Assembly (NCBI RefSeq): GCF_000759345.1
Contig: NZ_JPZL01000001.1
Location: 372,001-436,000, forward strand
DNA: 64,000 nucleotides
Source: Litchfieldella xinjiangensis
Lineage (GTDB): Bacteria > Pseudomonadota > Gammaproteobacteria > Pseudomonadales > Halomonadaceae
Direction: 5' to 3'
Shown here: positions 19,607 to 28,502 of the stretch, piece by piece
Numbering within the stretch: position 1 is the first letter of the stretch
How the letters are laid out: each line of letters opens with the position of its first letter
Notes under the pieces: generated by a model
Told to the model about the DNA's origin: nothing
Databases searched by the model: none
The model's input: the letters and a program-made list of their open reading frames with translations, nothing else
Program-made: the position numbers and the translations under genes

Positions 19607-20280
19607 CGCGTCGCAGTGCCCATGCCGAACTCCCCGATACGTGCAACCGTGCGCTGATAGGCCGGCCGTTCACGGATTTTTGTCAGGAATGCCGCCACGT
19701 TTGGGCATGCCTCCACGCCTCCACGGCTTTCCAGCGCCAAGACCGGAAAACTCATCTGGATGTCGGCAGCCGTGAAGTTATCCCCCGCGAACCAGCCGTC
19801 CCGAGCCAGTTCCTGATCCCAGAAGCGGGTGAGCTCACGAATCTGCGGCGTCAGGAAATTGCGCTCCACGCCCTTGGAAAGTAGCCGAGCCACCGGCCTG
19901 ATGAGGGCCGGGACCGGAGGCTTGTCGAGGCGAGAAAACACCAATCGCATGACCAGTGGCGGCATTGCGGTCCCCTCGGCATGATGGAGCCAGAAACGAT
20001 AACGAAACCGGGCATCGCTGCCCGCTTCTGGAAGTAAACTGGTCTCGCCGGCCTGCTCGAGGATGCTCTCGATAATGGCACCCGATTCCGCCATGACCCG
20101 CGAGCCGTCCTCGACCACAGGTGACTTGCCTAACGGATGGACGCGTTTCAGCGACGCGGGTGCCAACATGGTCTTGGGATCGCGCTGGTAGGTGATGAGC
20201 TCATACTCGATACCAAGTTCCTCGAGTAGCCAAACCACTCGTTGCGAGCGCGAGTTCTCGAGATGATGCACCTTGAGCAT
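19603..20280 (-). CDS. glutathione S-transferase family protein
   Basis: A 225-residue protein with an N-terminal thioredoxin-like domain (residues 1-80: VHHLENSRSQRVVWLLEELG, then the cis-Pro and glutathione-binding KSPVVED and ESGAI) and an all-helical C-terminal domain (GDNFTAADI is the typical N-capping box). The Ser in the NSRSQR segment is the likely catalytic residue. The glutathione substrate class cannot be assigned. A 65-base gap separates it from the upstream ArsA-type ATPase gene on the same strand. Confidence 0.9.
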   Translation of the reverse strand: MLKVHHLENSRSQRVVWLLEELGIEYELITYQRDPKTMLAPASLKRVHPLGKSPVVEDGSRVMAESGAIIESILEQAGETSLLPEAGSDARFRYRFWLHHAEGTAMPPLVMRLVFSRLDKPPVPALIRPVARLLSKGVERNFLTPQIRELTRFWDQELARDGWFAGDNFTAADIQMSFPVLALESRGGVEACPNVAAFLTKIRERPAYQRTVARIGEFGMGTATR

Positions 20281-20345
20281 GTCAGGTCTCCTTGTGTCTG
20301 GGTCCCCGAGCGTATCAGCTTCCGCTCATGCCTTGCTCTTCAGCC

Positions 20346-21359
20346 TTAGAACCCCGCACTGCGCAACTGCTGGGCCAGGGCTTCGAGATCCTCGATTCCC
20401 TGGATGTCCCCTGCCATGAGCGACAATCTCGGTCTCGGCAGGTGAGCGAAAGTCGCATCGATTCGTGCCAGGTAGCTCGATTCCTGCTCGCGGCGACGCT
20501 GCAGGAACTCACCATCCACCGTCTCGGGCAGCACACGATTGACCAATGTCGCCGCCACCGGAATATGTGCAGCTTCGAGGGTCTCCACGGCCCGCGCCGT
20601 TTCGAGAATCGGCAAACGCTCCGGGGTCAGCACGAACAGGAAACTGTTCTCCCGAGGGTTCTCGATGCGTCGCCGGGCGCGGTGAAAGAGCCGGCGTCGG
20701 TCCAGCAGCGTCCGGGCGACCTCACGGGTACGCTCGTCCAACCCCTCGAAGGGCACGTCTTCGGGTTCATCGAAAGGGGTATCGATTCGGTCGCCGGACT
20801 TGGGGGTGAGGTGTTTGAGCACCTTGCCCAACTCCTCGGAACGTTTATTGTGCGACAACAATCCATCGGTCCATGCCGCCATCGCCTCAGGAAGGCTCAA
20901 AAGCCGTAGCGTATGGCCTGTGGGGGCGGTATCGAAAATCACCAGGTCGTACTCTTCAGCCTCGCTCACCATCAACCGGGCCAAGCGCTCCAGCAAGGCC
21001 GCTTCCTGAGTCCCGGGAGATTGCCGGGTGAGGCGCATCTGACGCTCGAGTTCGGCCATCATCGTCGGCGCGGCGAACCGGCGCATTTGCTCGGTCACCC
21101 GCGATAGATGCGCATCGACCTCACTGTCCGGGTCTATCTCCATCGCATCAAGCCCGGGCAGTAGTCGGCGTGCCCGGTCGCCCAGCGATTGGTCGAAGAC
21201 ATCGCCCAAGCTATGCGCGGGGTCCGTCGAGATCAGTAGGACCCGGCGGCCGTCGCGCGCCGCCAGGACCGCCAGGGCAGCGGCGATGGTCGTCTTTCCG
21301 ACGCCCCCCTTGCCCCCCACCCAGAGCAGGCGCCGCTCGAGCACACTGCTCAACAGCAC
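20346..21359 (-). CDS. ArsA/Get3-family ATPase
   Basis: A single-domain P-loop ATPase of about 337 residues. The deviant Walker A GGKGGVGKTT is near residue 16, STDPAHSLGD near 46 and the switch II signature DTAPTGHTLRLL near 140. Family members insert tail-anchored proteins (Get3) or drive arsenite efflux (ArsA); no ars genes are nearby. The start is uncertain: candidates are GTG 21359, TTG 21353 and GTG 21344, all overlapping or abutting the stop of the small gene upstream, which implies translational coupling. A TTG at 21407 would lengthen it but lacks a ribosome site. The context with a CstA transporter argues for a role in that module. Confidence 0.85.
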   Translation of the reverse strand: MLLSSVLERRLLWVGGKGGVGKTTIAAALAVLAARDGRRVLLISTDPAHSLGDVFDQSLGDRARRLLPGLDAMEIDPDSEVDAHLSRVTEQMRRFAAPTMMAELERQMRLTRQSPGTQEAALLERLARLMVSEAEEYDLVIFDTAPTGHTLRLLSLPEAMAAWTDGLLSHNKRSEELGKVLKHLTPKSGDRIDTPFDEPEDVPFEGLDERTREVARTLLDRRRLFHRARRRIENPRENSFLFVLTPERLPILETARAVETLEAAHIPVAATLVNRVLPETVDGEFLQRRREQESSYLARIDATFAHLPRPRLSLMAGDIQGIEDLEALAQQLRSAGF

Positions 21360-21652
21360 GTGAAGTGATCCAGGGGGGAACGCTCCATGCCCATCCGACG
21401 GTGCCAATCGTGGAAGCGTTCCAGCATCAAAGGTTGCAACTCCAGGGTGTAGTAACTGGCGGGATTGGGAACGCCCATCACTTCGGAAAATACCATCAGC
21501 ATGAACAGATCGTCCTCGTCACGACGCGCCCGAGCGATGGCGCCGCGATAGCGGGCCGAATAAGCCTCCTCGGCGAAAAAGCGCGCCTGACGCAGCCAGG
21601 CCTGCCATGTCGACAGAGTCGCCTTACCGGAATCGTGGCCATCTTCATGCAT
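21350..21652 (-). CDS. small protein ending Cys-Cys-stop, resembling the 'cory-CC-star' family
   Basis: A 100-residue soluble protein rich in aromatic and charged residues, with a conserved-looking ARYRGA segment and a C-terminus of FTCC immediately before the stop. From memory this fits the uncharacterised family nicknamed cory-CC-star, found beside ArsA-type ATPases. Its ATG at 21652 follows AGGAGTG and lies four bases after the cstA-like stop; its own stop overlaps the ATPase gene. E. coli CstA and BtsT are likewise followed by short proteins (YbdD, YjiX) that end in Cys-Cys, so this may be a functional counterpart. No biochemical role is known to me. Confidence 0.75.
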   Translation of the reverse strand: MHEDGHDSGKATLSTWQAWLRQARFFAEEAYSARYRGAIARARRDEDDLFMLMVFSEVMGVPNPASYYTLELQPLMLERFHDWHRRMGMERSPLDHFTCC

Positions 21653-21656
21653 ACAA

Positions 21657-23333
21657 TCACTCCTGTTGTCGGGCGGCCGTACGGCGCTGCTGTTTCAAGG
21701 TCGCAGCGCACTCCAGCGCCACGAGAATGGCAGCAACCAGCACCACGAGGTCCAGGAACAGCAGGAAATAGTTCCCCTCGTTGTAGAAGCTTCGCAGTTG
21801 CGTCAACAAGGCTGCCACGGTCATCACCAATAGGAAGCACAACGGTGCCAGGGTGTACCACATGGGCCGCTTGAGGCGTACCAGCATGACGGTCACCACC
21901 AGCAGGGTCAGCCCTGCCAGGAGCTGGTTCGTGGTGCCGAACAGGGGCCAGATAATCATGCCGCCTGAACCATCGGCGCCGCCCGCACCAAAGGCCAGCA
22001 ATAGGCAGGTCCCAACGGCGAGCAGCGTGGCTGGCGCCCCCTTTTGCATCCAGCCGATGCCATAGATCATCCCCCATTCCTGGAAGATATAGCGCTGCAG
22101 GCGAAGGCCGGTGTCCATGGTGGTGCCGGCAAACAATGCAGCCATGACCGTCAATAGCGTCGCCGCCGTGGCTTCAGGCAGCCCCAGGCCGTTATGGATG
22201 ATGAAGGCCCCACCTTCGACGAAGGCGGTAACCCCGCCTTGACCGAACCCGGCATACATTGCCTGCCAATCGCCCAGCGAAGCAAAGCCCGCCGTCGCCG
22301 CCAGGATCGCTGCCAAGGCCAAGGCACCTTCGCCCACGGCACCGAAATACCCCACGAAGCGGGCATGGGTCTCCTTGTCCAGCTGCTTGGAGGTGGTGCC
22401 CGAGGCTACCAGACCGTGGAACCCCGAAATGGCACCACAAGCGATGGTGACGAACAGGAGCGGAATCAACGAAGGGGTTCCCTCGGGGACATTGTCGTTG
22501 ACCATGGGTGCCACCATGGTGGGATTGAGCAGCACGATCGCTCCGTAAAGCACAAGCAAACCAATGAACAGCTGTAATCCATTGATGTAATCACGGGGCT
22601 GCAGTAATACCCATACCGGCAATAGCGACGCGATGGCCGCATAGCCAAACAGAATGAGGATCCAGATCGCATTGCCCGACATGCCGCCTACGCTCTCCGG
22701 CATTTGTATCGGCACGGACGGGCCCATGAAGATCAGGCCATAGAGCGCCACCACGCCAAGGATCGAGACAACGGGCAGGCTCAACATGCGCCGATAAATG
22801 AGTTGCCCTATCACCAGCGCCACGAGAATGGCTCCCCATACCGGAACGACAGCGCTGGAAAAGTCCATCATCAGGCGTGAGATAACGACGGCGAAGACCG
22901 CATTGACCATCAGCAGGACCAGGAAGATGACGACCATGAACAGGCTTCTGGCCCGCTTGCCAACCACATCGCCCGTCAGCGCCCCAACCGAACGTGCCTT
23001 GTTGCGTACGCTCGCCCATATCGCCCCGGCATCGTGCACCCCCGCAAAGAAGATCGTGCCCAGGATCACCCACAGAAAGGCCGGCAGCCATCCCCAGATC
23101 ACCGCAATCGCCGGCCCCACGATAGGGGCGGCCCCGGCAACCGAGGTAAAGTGATGACCCCACAGCACAAAGGGGTTGGTAGGCACGAAGTCGACACCGT
23201 CCTCGAATTCATGGGCCGGCGTCTTGAAGCGAGGGTCGAGTCGATAGATCCGTTCGGCAATCAGCTTCGAATAGACGAAGTAACCTAACGCCATTCCTCC
23301 CAGACCTATGACCAGCAGCACGATGGCACTCAT
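21657..23333 (-). CDS. carbon starvation protein A (CstA) family transporter
   Basis: A polytopic inner-membrane protein of 558 residues with about 14-16 hydrophobic segments. CstA signatures include DGVDFVPTNPFVLWGHHFTSVAGAAPIVGP near residue 45-75 (seen in pieces) and FHGLVASGTTSKQ near 310. E. coli CstA imports peptides/pyruvate during starvation and BtsT imports pyruvate; this protein is shorter (CstA 701, BtsT 716). The ATG at 23333 is preceded by AAGGAGAG; an upstream TTG at 23360 is less likely. It heads a three-gene run with the Cys-Cys protein and ArsA-type ATPase and is divergent from a receiver/sensor-like pair. Confidence 0.9.
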   Translation of the reverse strand: MSAIVLLVIGLGGMALGYFVYSKLIAERIYRLDPRFKTPAHEFEDGVDFVPTNPFVLWGHHFTSVAGAAPIVGPAIAVIWGWLPAFLWVILGTIFFAGVHDAGAIWASVRNKARSVGALTGDVVGKRARSLFMVVIFLVLLMVNAVFAVVISRLMMDFSSAVVPVWGAILVALVIGQLIYRRMLSLPVVSILGVVALYGLIFMGPSVPIQMPESVGGMSGNAIWILILFGYAAIASLLPVWVLLQPRDYINGLQLFIGLLVLYGAIVLLNPTMVAPMVNDNVPEGTPSLIPLLFVTIACGAISGFHGLVASGTTSKQLDKETHARFVGYFGAVGEGALALAAILAATAGFASLGDWQAMYAGFGQGGVTAFVEGGAFIIHNGLGLPEATAATLLTVMAALFAGTTMDTGLRLQRYIFQEWGMIYGIGWMQKGAPATLLAVGTCLLLAFGAGGADGSGGMIIWPLFGTTNQLLAGLTLLVVTVMLVRLKRPMWYTLAPLCFLLVMTVAALLTQLRSFYNEGNYFLLFLDLVVLVAAILVALECAATLKQQRRTAARQQE

Positions 23334-23513
23334 GCAGCGCTCTCCTTGGTAGGTGGACAAACGATTCGCAGCGTAGCTGAAAGGGTGGGATATTCACGCC
23401 GGCTTGCCAATCCCCCGCTGCGTTTTTTCACGTAACATCATTGTGCCAAGGTCGTCTGTTCGCTGGCTGTCAGCCTCGTTAGACTGCTCGAAACGACAGG
23501 ATAGGAAAGGCAC

Positions 23514-23885
23514 ATGGCCCGGGTATTGGTGGTCGACGATGAACCCAACATCGTCCTGTCTCTCGAATTCCTCATGCAACAGGCAGGCTTCGAGGTCGCC
23601 ACGGCCTTCGATGGCGAGGAAGCCCTGTCCCGGATTTCAGAACAGCCCCCCGATCTGGTGCTGTTGGAAATCAGCCTGCCTGGCATCAGCGGTTTCGATG
23701 TTCTGGAGCGCTTACGTGAGATCCCGGCACATGCACGCCTTCCTATCATCATGCTCACGGCCCACGGTCGCGACGTCGAACGTGAAAAGGGGCTGGCGCT
23801 GGGCGCCGACGACTACGTGACCAAGCCCTTCTCCACCCAAGCCCTGCTCGACAAGGTCAGGGCACTTCTCGACGAGACACGCTGA
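23514..23885 (+). CDS. stand-alone receiver-domain protein with Glu at the phosphorylation site
   Basis: A 123-residue single CheY-like domain. The acidic pocket (Asp8, Asp9), Thr82 and Lys104 are conserved, but the phospho-acceptor position in the strand [11 protein letters not shown] is Glu52 (codon GAA) instead of Asp. Glu at this site often mimics the phosphorylated state, so the protein may be locked on or act only by binding. There is no output domain. Its stop overlaps the next start (TGATG), so it is translationally coupled to the sensor-like/exonuclease protein. Confidence 0.88.
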   Translation: MARVLVVDDEPNIVLSLEFLMQQAGFEVATAFDGEEALSRISEQPPDLVLLEISLPGISGFDVLERLREIPAHARLPIIMLTAHGRDVEREKGLALGADDYVTKPFSTQALLDKVRALLDETR

Positions 23886-25945
23886 TGGCGCGTGGTTCGC
23901 TACCCAAGCGCCAGCGACTGGTCGGGCTATGGTTACTGCTGAGCGGCATCAGTCTGCTGGGCGGCGTGCTGTTTGCCAGTTGGCTAGACGTCCAACTCGG
24001 CCCTGCCGGGCTGGCCCGGGCGGCGTTGTGGCTGGGCTGCCTTTCGGGCGGGCTGACGATTTTCATGGTTGGTCTGCTGCTGGAACGCGTCCTTTTCATG
24101 CCACTGCGTCATCTCCACGCGCAGCTGGCCCGCCTTGCCGCCAACCCCGACGCGCGGTCGGACCATCCGCCCGAAGGCTGGCTGCGAGGCCTCGGGCCCG
24201 ATATCGACCGGATTCGTGAAGCATGGCGGGGCGATCGCGAGCGCCTGGACACAGCCCATACCGACGGTGCTCGCAGTGCCGCAAGGATTCGCCAGGAACT
24301 CGAGACACTGCTTCAGGTATTGGACATGCCGTTACTGTTATGTGACCGGCATCGTCGTGTCATGCTTTTCAACCAGGCGGCCGAATCGCTTTTCGATGGG
24401 CACCCGGGCCTGGGATTGGGCAAGCGTCTCGATACGCTGATCGAACTGGGTAGCCTGCAGGATGCCCTCCAGCGACTACCGCACGATGGTACCTCCCGCG
24501 AGCTGCTGCTTCCCTATGAGCAGCGTTGGCTACGCTGCATGATACGGCGTGTACCCAACGGCCATGGCGAAATACTGCTGACCCTGAGCGATGCCACGGC
24601 GGCCTGGTCCAGTGAACGGGGCGCGCGTGCCGGACTGACCGAAGTGTTACCTTCGCTGCGCCGGCACAGTGCCGGATTGTCGAGCGCCGCCGAGGCCCTC
24701 AGCCAATTGAGCCCCACTCCCAAGCACGCCTCACTGCGCCAACGCCTCGAACAGGCCATCGATGAGGAAGGCCAACGACTGGGTGCCGGCATAAGCGAAC
24801 TGGGGACACTGCTACAGGATCTTCAGCGCCAGGGCGAACGGATGATGCCGCTCTGGTCGAACGACCTGTTCCGGGCACTCAACGAGCGCCTGGATGGCGT
24901 GTCGCTGACGACCCTCCCGATCGGCACTCCCGCCTGGCTGAAGGCCGATGCCCCTGCCTTGCTCGAGATGTTGTTGTCGCTGCTGGAGCGACTGAAGGCG
25001 CATACCGGCAATAGTCGATATGAGATCGAGGTACGTCTAGGCAACACGCGTGTCTATCTGGATATTGTCTGGCGCGGCGGTCCGCTAAGGCAGTCGCAAC
25101 TCGCCCAATGGTGCGAACAGCGTCTCGAGCGGCTACCGCTTTCACCGTGTGTCGGTGACCTGCTCCGCCAGCATGACAGCGAGATCTGGAGCCTGGCTGA
25201 CGAAGACGGCAGGCATGCTCGTCTACGGCTTCCGCTACCAGCAGACGAGCGGGTCGGTCCTCCCCCCTCACGCCCTGCCCCGCGTCCCGAGTTTCATGAC
25301 TTCGGCATCGCCGAATTGCCACCGCCGGATGCCGAGCTGGCCGCCTGCCCCCTCCGCCAGCTCGAGATCGTCTCGTTCGATACCGAAACCACCGGCCTCG
25401 AGCTGCGCCAGCACGATACCATCATCAGCCTCGGTGCCTGCCGCATCGTCAACGCCCGCTTGCTGGCTGACGATACTTTCGATCAACGCGTGGATCCCCA
25501 GCGGCCCATACCGCCGGAAAGCACCGCCATCCATGGGCTAACGGACAGCGATGTTGCAGGTGCACCGCCACTCCCCGAAATACTGCCCCGTTTTCGCGAC
25601 TATGTCGGCGATGCCGTGCTACTGGCGCACAATGCCGCCTTCGATCTCCTGGCGTTGCAACCTACCGGCGCGGGCGTCGAGTTTCGCATGCCGGTGCTCG
25701 ATACCTTGCTGATCTCCCGAGCCCTGGACGAAGGGCTCGATGGCCACGACCTGGACAGCCTTATCGACCGGTATGATCTCAACGCACCCCAGGGCGCCCG
25801 TCATACCGCGCTGGGGGACGCACGAATGACCGCCCAGTTGTGGCTGGCGCTGCTACCTCGCCTGGAGGCCCGCGGTATCGATACGCTGGCCGACCTGCTG
25901 ACGCTTCAAGCGGGTGCCTTCGACCGTGAAGATGCCAGTGCATAG
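23885..25945 (+). CDS. membrane sensor-like protein with PAS and degenerate kinase region fused to a DnaQ-type 3'-5' exonuclease
   Basis: A 686-residue protein. Two N-terminal membrane helices (about 11-31 and 46-68) and a HAMP-like linker precede a PAS-like segment (LLLCDRHRRVMLFNQAAESLF, in two pieces near 152-172). The middle (about 240-480) has the layout of a histidine kinase dimerisation/ATPase region but I see no phospho-acceptor His box or N/G boxes. The C-terminal 190 residues are a DEDDh exonuclease: SFDTETTGLE near 499, LAHNAAFD near 580 and HTALGDA near 640. It may degrade DNA or RNA at the membrane or serve as a signalling scaffold. It is coupled to the receiver gene. Confidence 0.85.
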   Translation: MARGSLPKRQRLVGLWLLLSGISLLGGVLFASWLDVQLGPAGLARAALWLGCLSGGLTIFMVGLLLERVLFMPLRHLHAQLARLAANPDARSDHPPEGWLRGLGPDIDRIREAWRGDRERLDTAHTDGARSAARIRQELETLLQVLDMPLLLCDRHRRVMLFNQAAESLFDGHPGLGLGKRLDTLIELGSLQDALQRLPHDGTSRELLLPYEQRWLRCMIRRVPNGHGEILLTLSDATAAWSSERGARAGLTEVLPSLRRHSAGLSSAAEALSQLSPTPKHASLRQRLEQAIDEEGQRLGAGISELGTLLQDLQRQGERMMPLWSNDLFRALNERLDGVSLTTLPIGTPAWLKADAPALLEMLLSLLERLKAHTGNSRYEIEVRLGNTRVYLDIVWRGGPLRQSQLAQWCEQRLERLPLSPCVGDLLRQHDSEIWSLADEDGRHARLRLPLPADERVGPPPSRPAPRPEFHDFGIAELPPPDAELAACPLRQLEIVSFDTETTGLELRQHDTIISLGACRIVNARLLADDTFDQRVDPQRPIPPESTAIHGLTDSDVAGAPPLPEILPRFRDYVGDAVLLAHNAAFDLLALQPTGAGVEFRMPVLDTLLISRALDEGLDGHDLDSLIDRYDLNAPQGARHTALGDARMTAQLWLALLPRLEARGIDTLADLLTLQAGAFDREDASA

Positions 25946-26024
25946 GCCACTCCTCGGGATGCTTCGCCGAGTGTATGCCGGAGGCTACCGTCGACGGTTA
26001 CTGATTGCCTTAAACTAAAACGAC

Positions 26025-26050
26025 ATTGCCCGGCCTAGGCCGGGCAATGA
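26025..26050 (-). terminator. terminator of the argG-hlyU unit
   Basis: A perfect 26-base palindrome (CATTGCCCGGCCT / AGGCCGGGCAATG), 18 bases after the hlyU stop on the minus strand. In the minus-strand transcript it is followed by TCGTTTTAGTTT, a moderately U-rich tail. Confidence 0.8.
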
Positions 26051-26068
26051 GGGGGTTTAAGCGGGTCT

Positions 26069-26365
26069 TCAGCGTTTGAAGATATCGTCGCCCAAATCGT
26101 CGATGAAACGCTGAGCCTTGCTGACCGTCAGCGTTTCGCATGCCTCGCGGCCTGGCACCATGTCGGAACGCTCGAAGCGATGTTCCAGGGTTTCGGCTTG
26201 CTCGCCGTTGCTGACGGGCTTGCGTATCCAGCCACTGACTCGGTACTGGCCTCCCGTATCCTGCGGATCGGGCACGATCAGATAGCCCTTGTACTCGACC
26301 GGCTCAGCTTCGGGAGCCGGCTTGGCGCCGCCCCCCATCAGCCCCGATAACAGCTTCTTGAACAT
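26069..26365 (-). CDS. HlyU family protein
   Basis: A 98-residue protein with the HlyU-family core YKGYLIVPDPQ, GGQYRVSGWI and DMVPGREACE...KAQRFIDD. In Vibrio the namesake regulates haemolysin transcription; in most proteobacteria, as here, the small protein is uncharacterised and sits beside housekeeping genes. The hydrophobic Gly-rich N-terminus (MFKKLLSGLMGGG) is common in the family. It lies 15 bases after argG on the same strand and is followed by a terminator, so it is probably co-transcribed with argG. Confidence 0.85.
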   Translation of the reverse strand: MFKKLLSGLMGGGAKPAPEAEPVEYKGYLIVPDPQDTGGQYRVSGWIRKPVSNGEQAETLEHRFERSDMVPGREACETLTVSKAQRFIDDLGDDIFKR

Positions 26366-26380
26366 GGCGTTTGCCCTCGA

Positions 26381-27601
26381 TCAGCCTTGGTCGCGGCCCT
26401 TGCCGGCGGCGATGCGCAAGCGCAATGCGTTGAGCTTGATGAAGCCCTCTGCGTCTTTCTGATCGTACGCGCCCGCATCGTCCTCGAAGGTCGCGATGGA
26501 TTCGTCGAACAACGACTGCTCCGACTTGCGTCCCACCACACTGGCGCTGCCTTTGTAGAGCTTCATGCGCACCACGCCGTTGACGTACTGCTGGGTCTCG
26601 TCGATCGCCGCCTGAAGCATCTTGCGTTCGGGGCTCCACCAGTAACCGTTGTAGATGGTCTCGGCGTAGCGCGGCATCAGCTCATCCTTCAGATGCGCCG
26701 CTTCGCGATCGAGCGTGATCGACTCGATGGCACGATGCGCGCGCAGCATGATGGTGCCCCCCGGTGTCTCGTAGCATCCGCGCGATTTCATGCCGACGTA
26801 GCGATTCTCGACGATGTCGAGGCGGCCGATGCCGTTATCACCGCCCATCTTGTTGAGCTTGGCCAGCACATCGTGCGGTGCCAGGCGCTCGCCGTCGATG
26901 GCCACGATGTCGCCCTTCTCGAAGGTCAGTTCCAGGTAGGTCGGGGTGTCCGGCGCCGCCTCGGGCGAGACGCTCCAACGCCACATGTCCTCTTCGGCCT
27001 CGGCCCATGGGTCTTCGAGGACGCCCCCTTCATACGAGATATGCAGGAGGTTGGCATCCATCGAGTACGGTGACTTCTTCTTGCTCTTGGAGAAATCGAC
27101 CGGGATATCGTGCTGCTCGCAATAGTTCATGAGCTTTTCACGCGATGTCAGGTTCCATTCACGCCACGGGGCGATGACCTTGACTCCCGGCTTCAACGCG
27201 TAGGCCCCCAGCTCAAAGCGTACCTGGTCGTTACCCTTGCCGGTGGCACCGTGCGAGATGGCGTCGGCGCCGGTCTCGTTGGCGATTTCGATCAAGCGCT
27301 TGGCAATCAAAGGACGCGCGATGGAGGTACCCAGCAGGTACTCGCCTTCGTAAATAGTGTTGGCGCGGAACATCGGGTAGACGTAATCGCGAACGAACTC
27401 TTCGCGAAGATCCTCGATATAGATCTCCTTGACGCCTAGCGCCTGCGCCTTGGTGCGTGCCGGCTCGACTTCTTCGCCCTGGCCGATGTCAGCGGTGAAG
27501 GTCACGACCTCGCAATCGTAGGTCTCTTGCAACCACTTGACGATCACGGATGTGTCCAGGCCGCCGGAATAGGCGAGAACGACCTTCTTGACATCGGACA
27601 T
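26381..27601 (-). CDS. argG: argininosuccinate synthase
   Basis: A 406-residue ATP-dependent ligase joining citrulline and aspartate, the penultimate step of arginine synthesis. The PP-loop AYSGGLDTS is near residue 10, and later conserved elements include [13 protein letters not shown] and [10 protein letters not shown]. The length fits the shorter type of the family (about 400 residues) and not the 447-residue E. coli type. The ATG at 27601 is preceded by AAGGAG; an in-frame extension to 27649 is not supported. argF lies 2.3 kb away on the other strand. Confidence 0.96.
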   Translation of the reverse strand: MSDVKKVVLAYSGGLDTSVIVKWLQETYDCEVVTFTADIGQGEEVEPARTKAQALGVKEIYIEDLREEFVRDYVYPMFRANTIYEGEYLLGTSIARPLIAKRLIEIANETGADAISHGATGKGNDQVRFELGAYALKPGVKVIAPWREWNLTSREKLMNYCEQHDIPVDFSKSKKKSPYSMDANLLHISYEGGVLEDPWAEAEEDMWRWSVSPEAAPDTPTYLELTFEKGDIVAIDGERLAPHDVLAKLNKMGGDNGIGRLDIVENRYVGMKSRGCYETPGGTIMLRAHRAIESITLDREAAHLKDELMPRYAETIYNGYWWSPERKMLQAAIDETQQYVNGVVRMKLYKGSASVVGRKSEQSLFDESIATFEDDAGAYDQKDAEGFIKLNALRLRIAAGKGRDQG

Positions 27602-27776
27602 TCTGAGGGCTCCTTGCTTGATGATTCGGGTGGCGTTAAACCAGCCCATGAGTATAGCGTCGATGCCGACGCGAGAATACCGCCATGCCGGGACGAGGCT
27701 GGGCGAAAAGTGCTAGACTCTGCCGCGACGGCGCGGGAAACGCCAGGGGAGCCCGCACAAGACAAGGGAGAGCCGC

Positions 27777-28442
27777 ATGAGCGAGGCGATCGCCCGCGAT
27801 CTGATGGCCCACCGCTTTCGCAGTTACCTGCCGGTGGTGATGGATATCGAAACCGGGGGCTTCAATGCCCAACAGGATGCCATCCTGGAAATAGCTGCCG
27901 TTACGTTGAGCATGGATCCGGAGGGGAACCTGATGCCGGATGCGACCTATGCGTATCATATCGAGCCCTTCGAAGGCTCGAACGTCGAGCAGTCGGCACT
28001 GGACTTCACCGGGATCAATCTCGACGATCCGCTGCGCAAGAAAGTGGCGTTATCCGAGGCTGAAGCCCTGGGCGAGATCTTTCGGCCCGTGCGAAAGGCG
28101 ATCAAGGCCAATAATTGCACGCGCGCCATCCTGGTGGGCCACAATGCTGCCTTCGATCATGGCTTCCTCAATGCTGCCGTGAATCGCTGCGGTATCAAAC
28201 GCAATCCCTTCCACCCCTTCTCGAGCTTCGATACCGCCACCCTGTCCGGCCTGGTCTATGGGCAAACGGTGCTGGCACGTGCGTGTCGGGCAGCCGGTAT
28301 CGAATTCGACAATTCCTCGGCCCATTCCGCCCGCTACGATACCGAACGTACCGCGGAATTGTTCTGCACCATCGTCAATCGATACAAGGACCTTGGTGGC
28401 TGGAACCTCGCCCAACGCGAGCAGGGCATCGAAGACGCGTGA
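27777..28442 (+). CDS. rnt: ribonuclease T
   Basis: A 221-residue DEDDh 3'-5' exoribonuclease (E. coli 215) that removes the 3' nucleotides of tRNA and trims other stable RNAs. Motifs: MDIETGGF near residue 22, [11 protein letters not shown] near 118, and the His-Asp pair in [12 protein letters not shown] near 183. Its stop is followed 60 bases later by the convergent HPF-cold-shock gene. The ATG at 27777 has GGGAGAG just upstream. It is divergent from argG. Confidence 0.96.
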   Translation: MSEAIARDLMAHRFRSYLPVVMDIETGGFNAQQDAILEIAAVTLSMDPEGNLMPDATYAYHIEPFEGSNVEQSALDFTGINLDDPLRKKVALSEAEALGEIFRPVRKAIKANNCTRAILVGHNAAFDHGFLNAAVNRCGIKRNPFHPFSSFDTATLSGLVYGQTVLARACRAAGIEFDNSSAHSARYDTERTAELFCTIVNRYKDLGGWNLAQREQGIEDA

Positions 28443-28502
28443 GGCCCGCACCCGGCGAGCCTCACATTCGTTACGACTGGTTTTCCTGCCGTCACTGATT
28501 CG

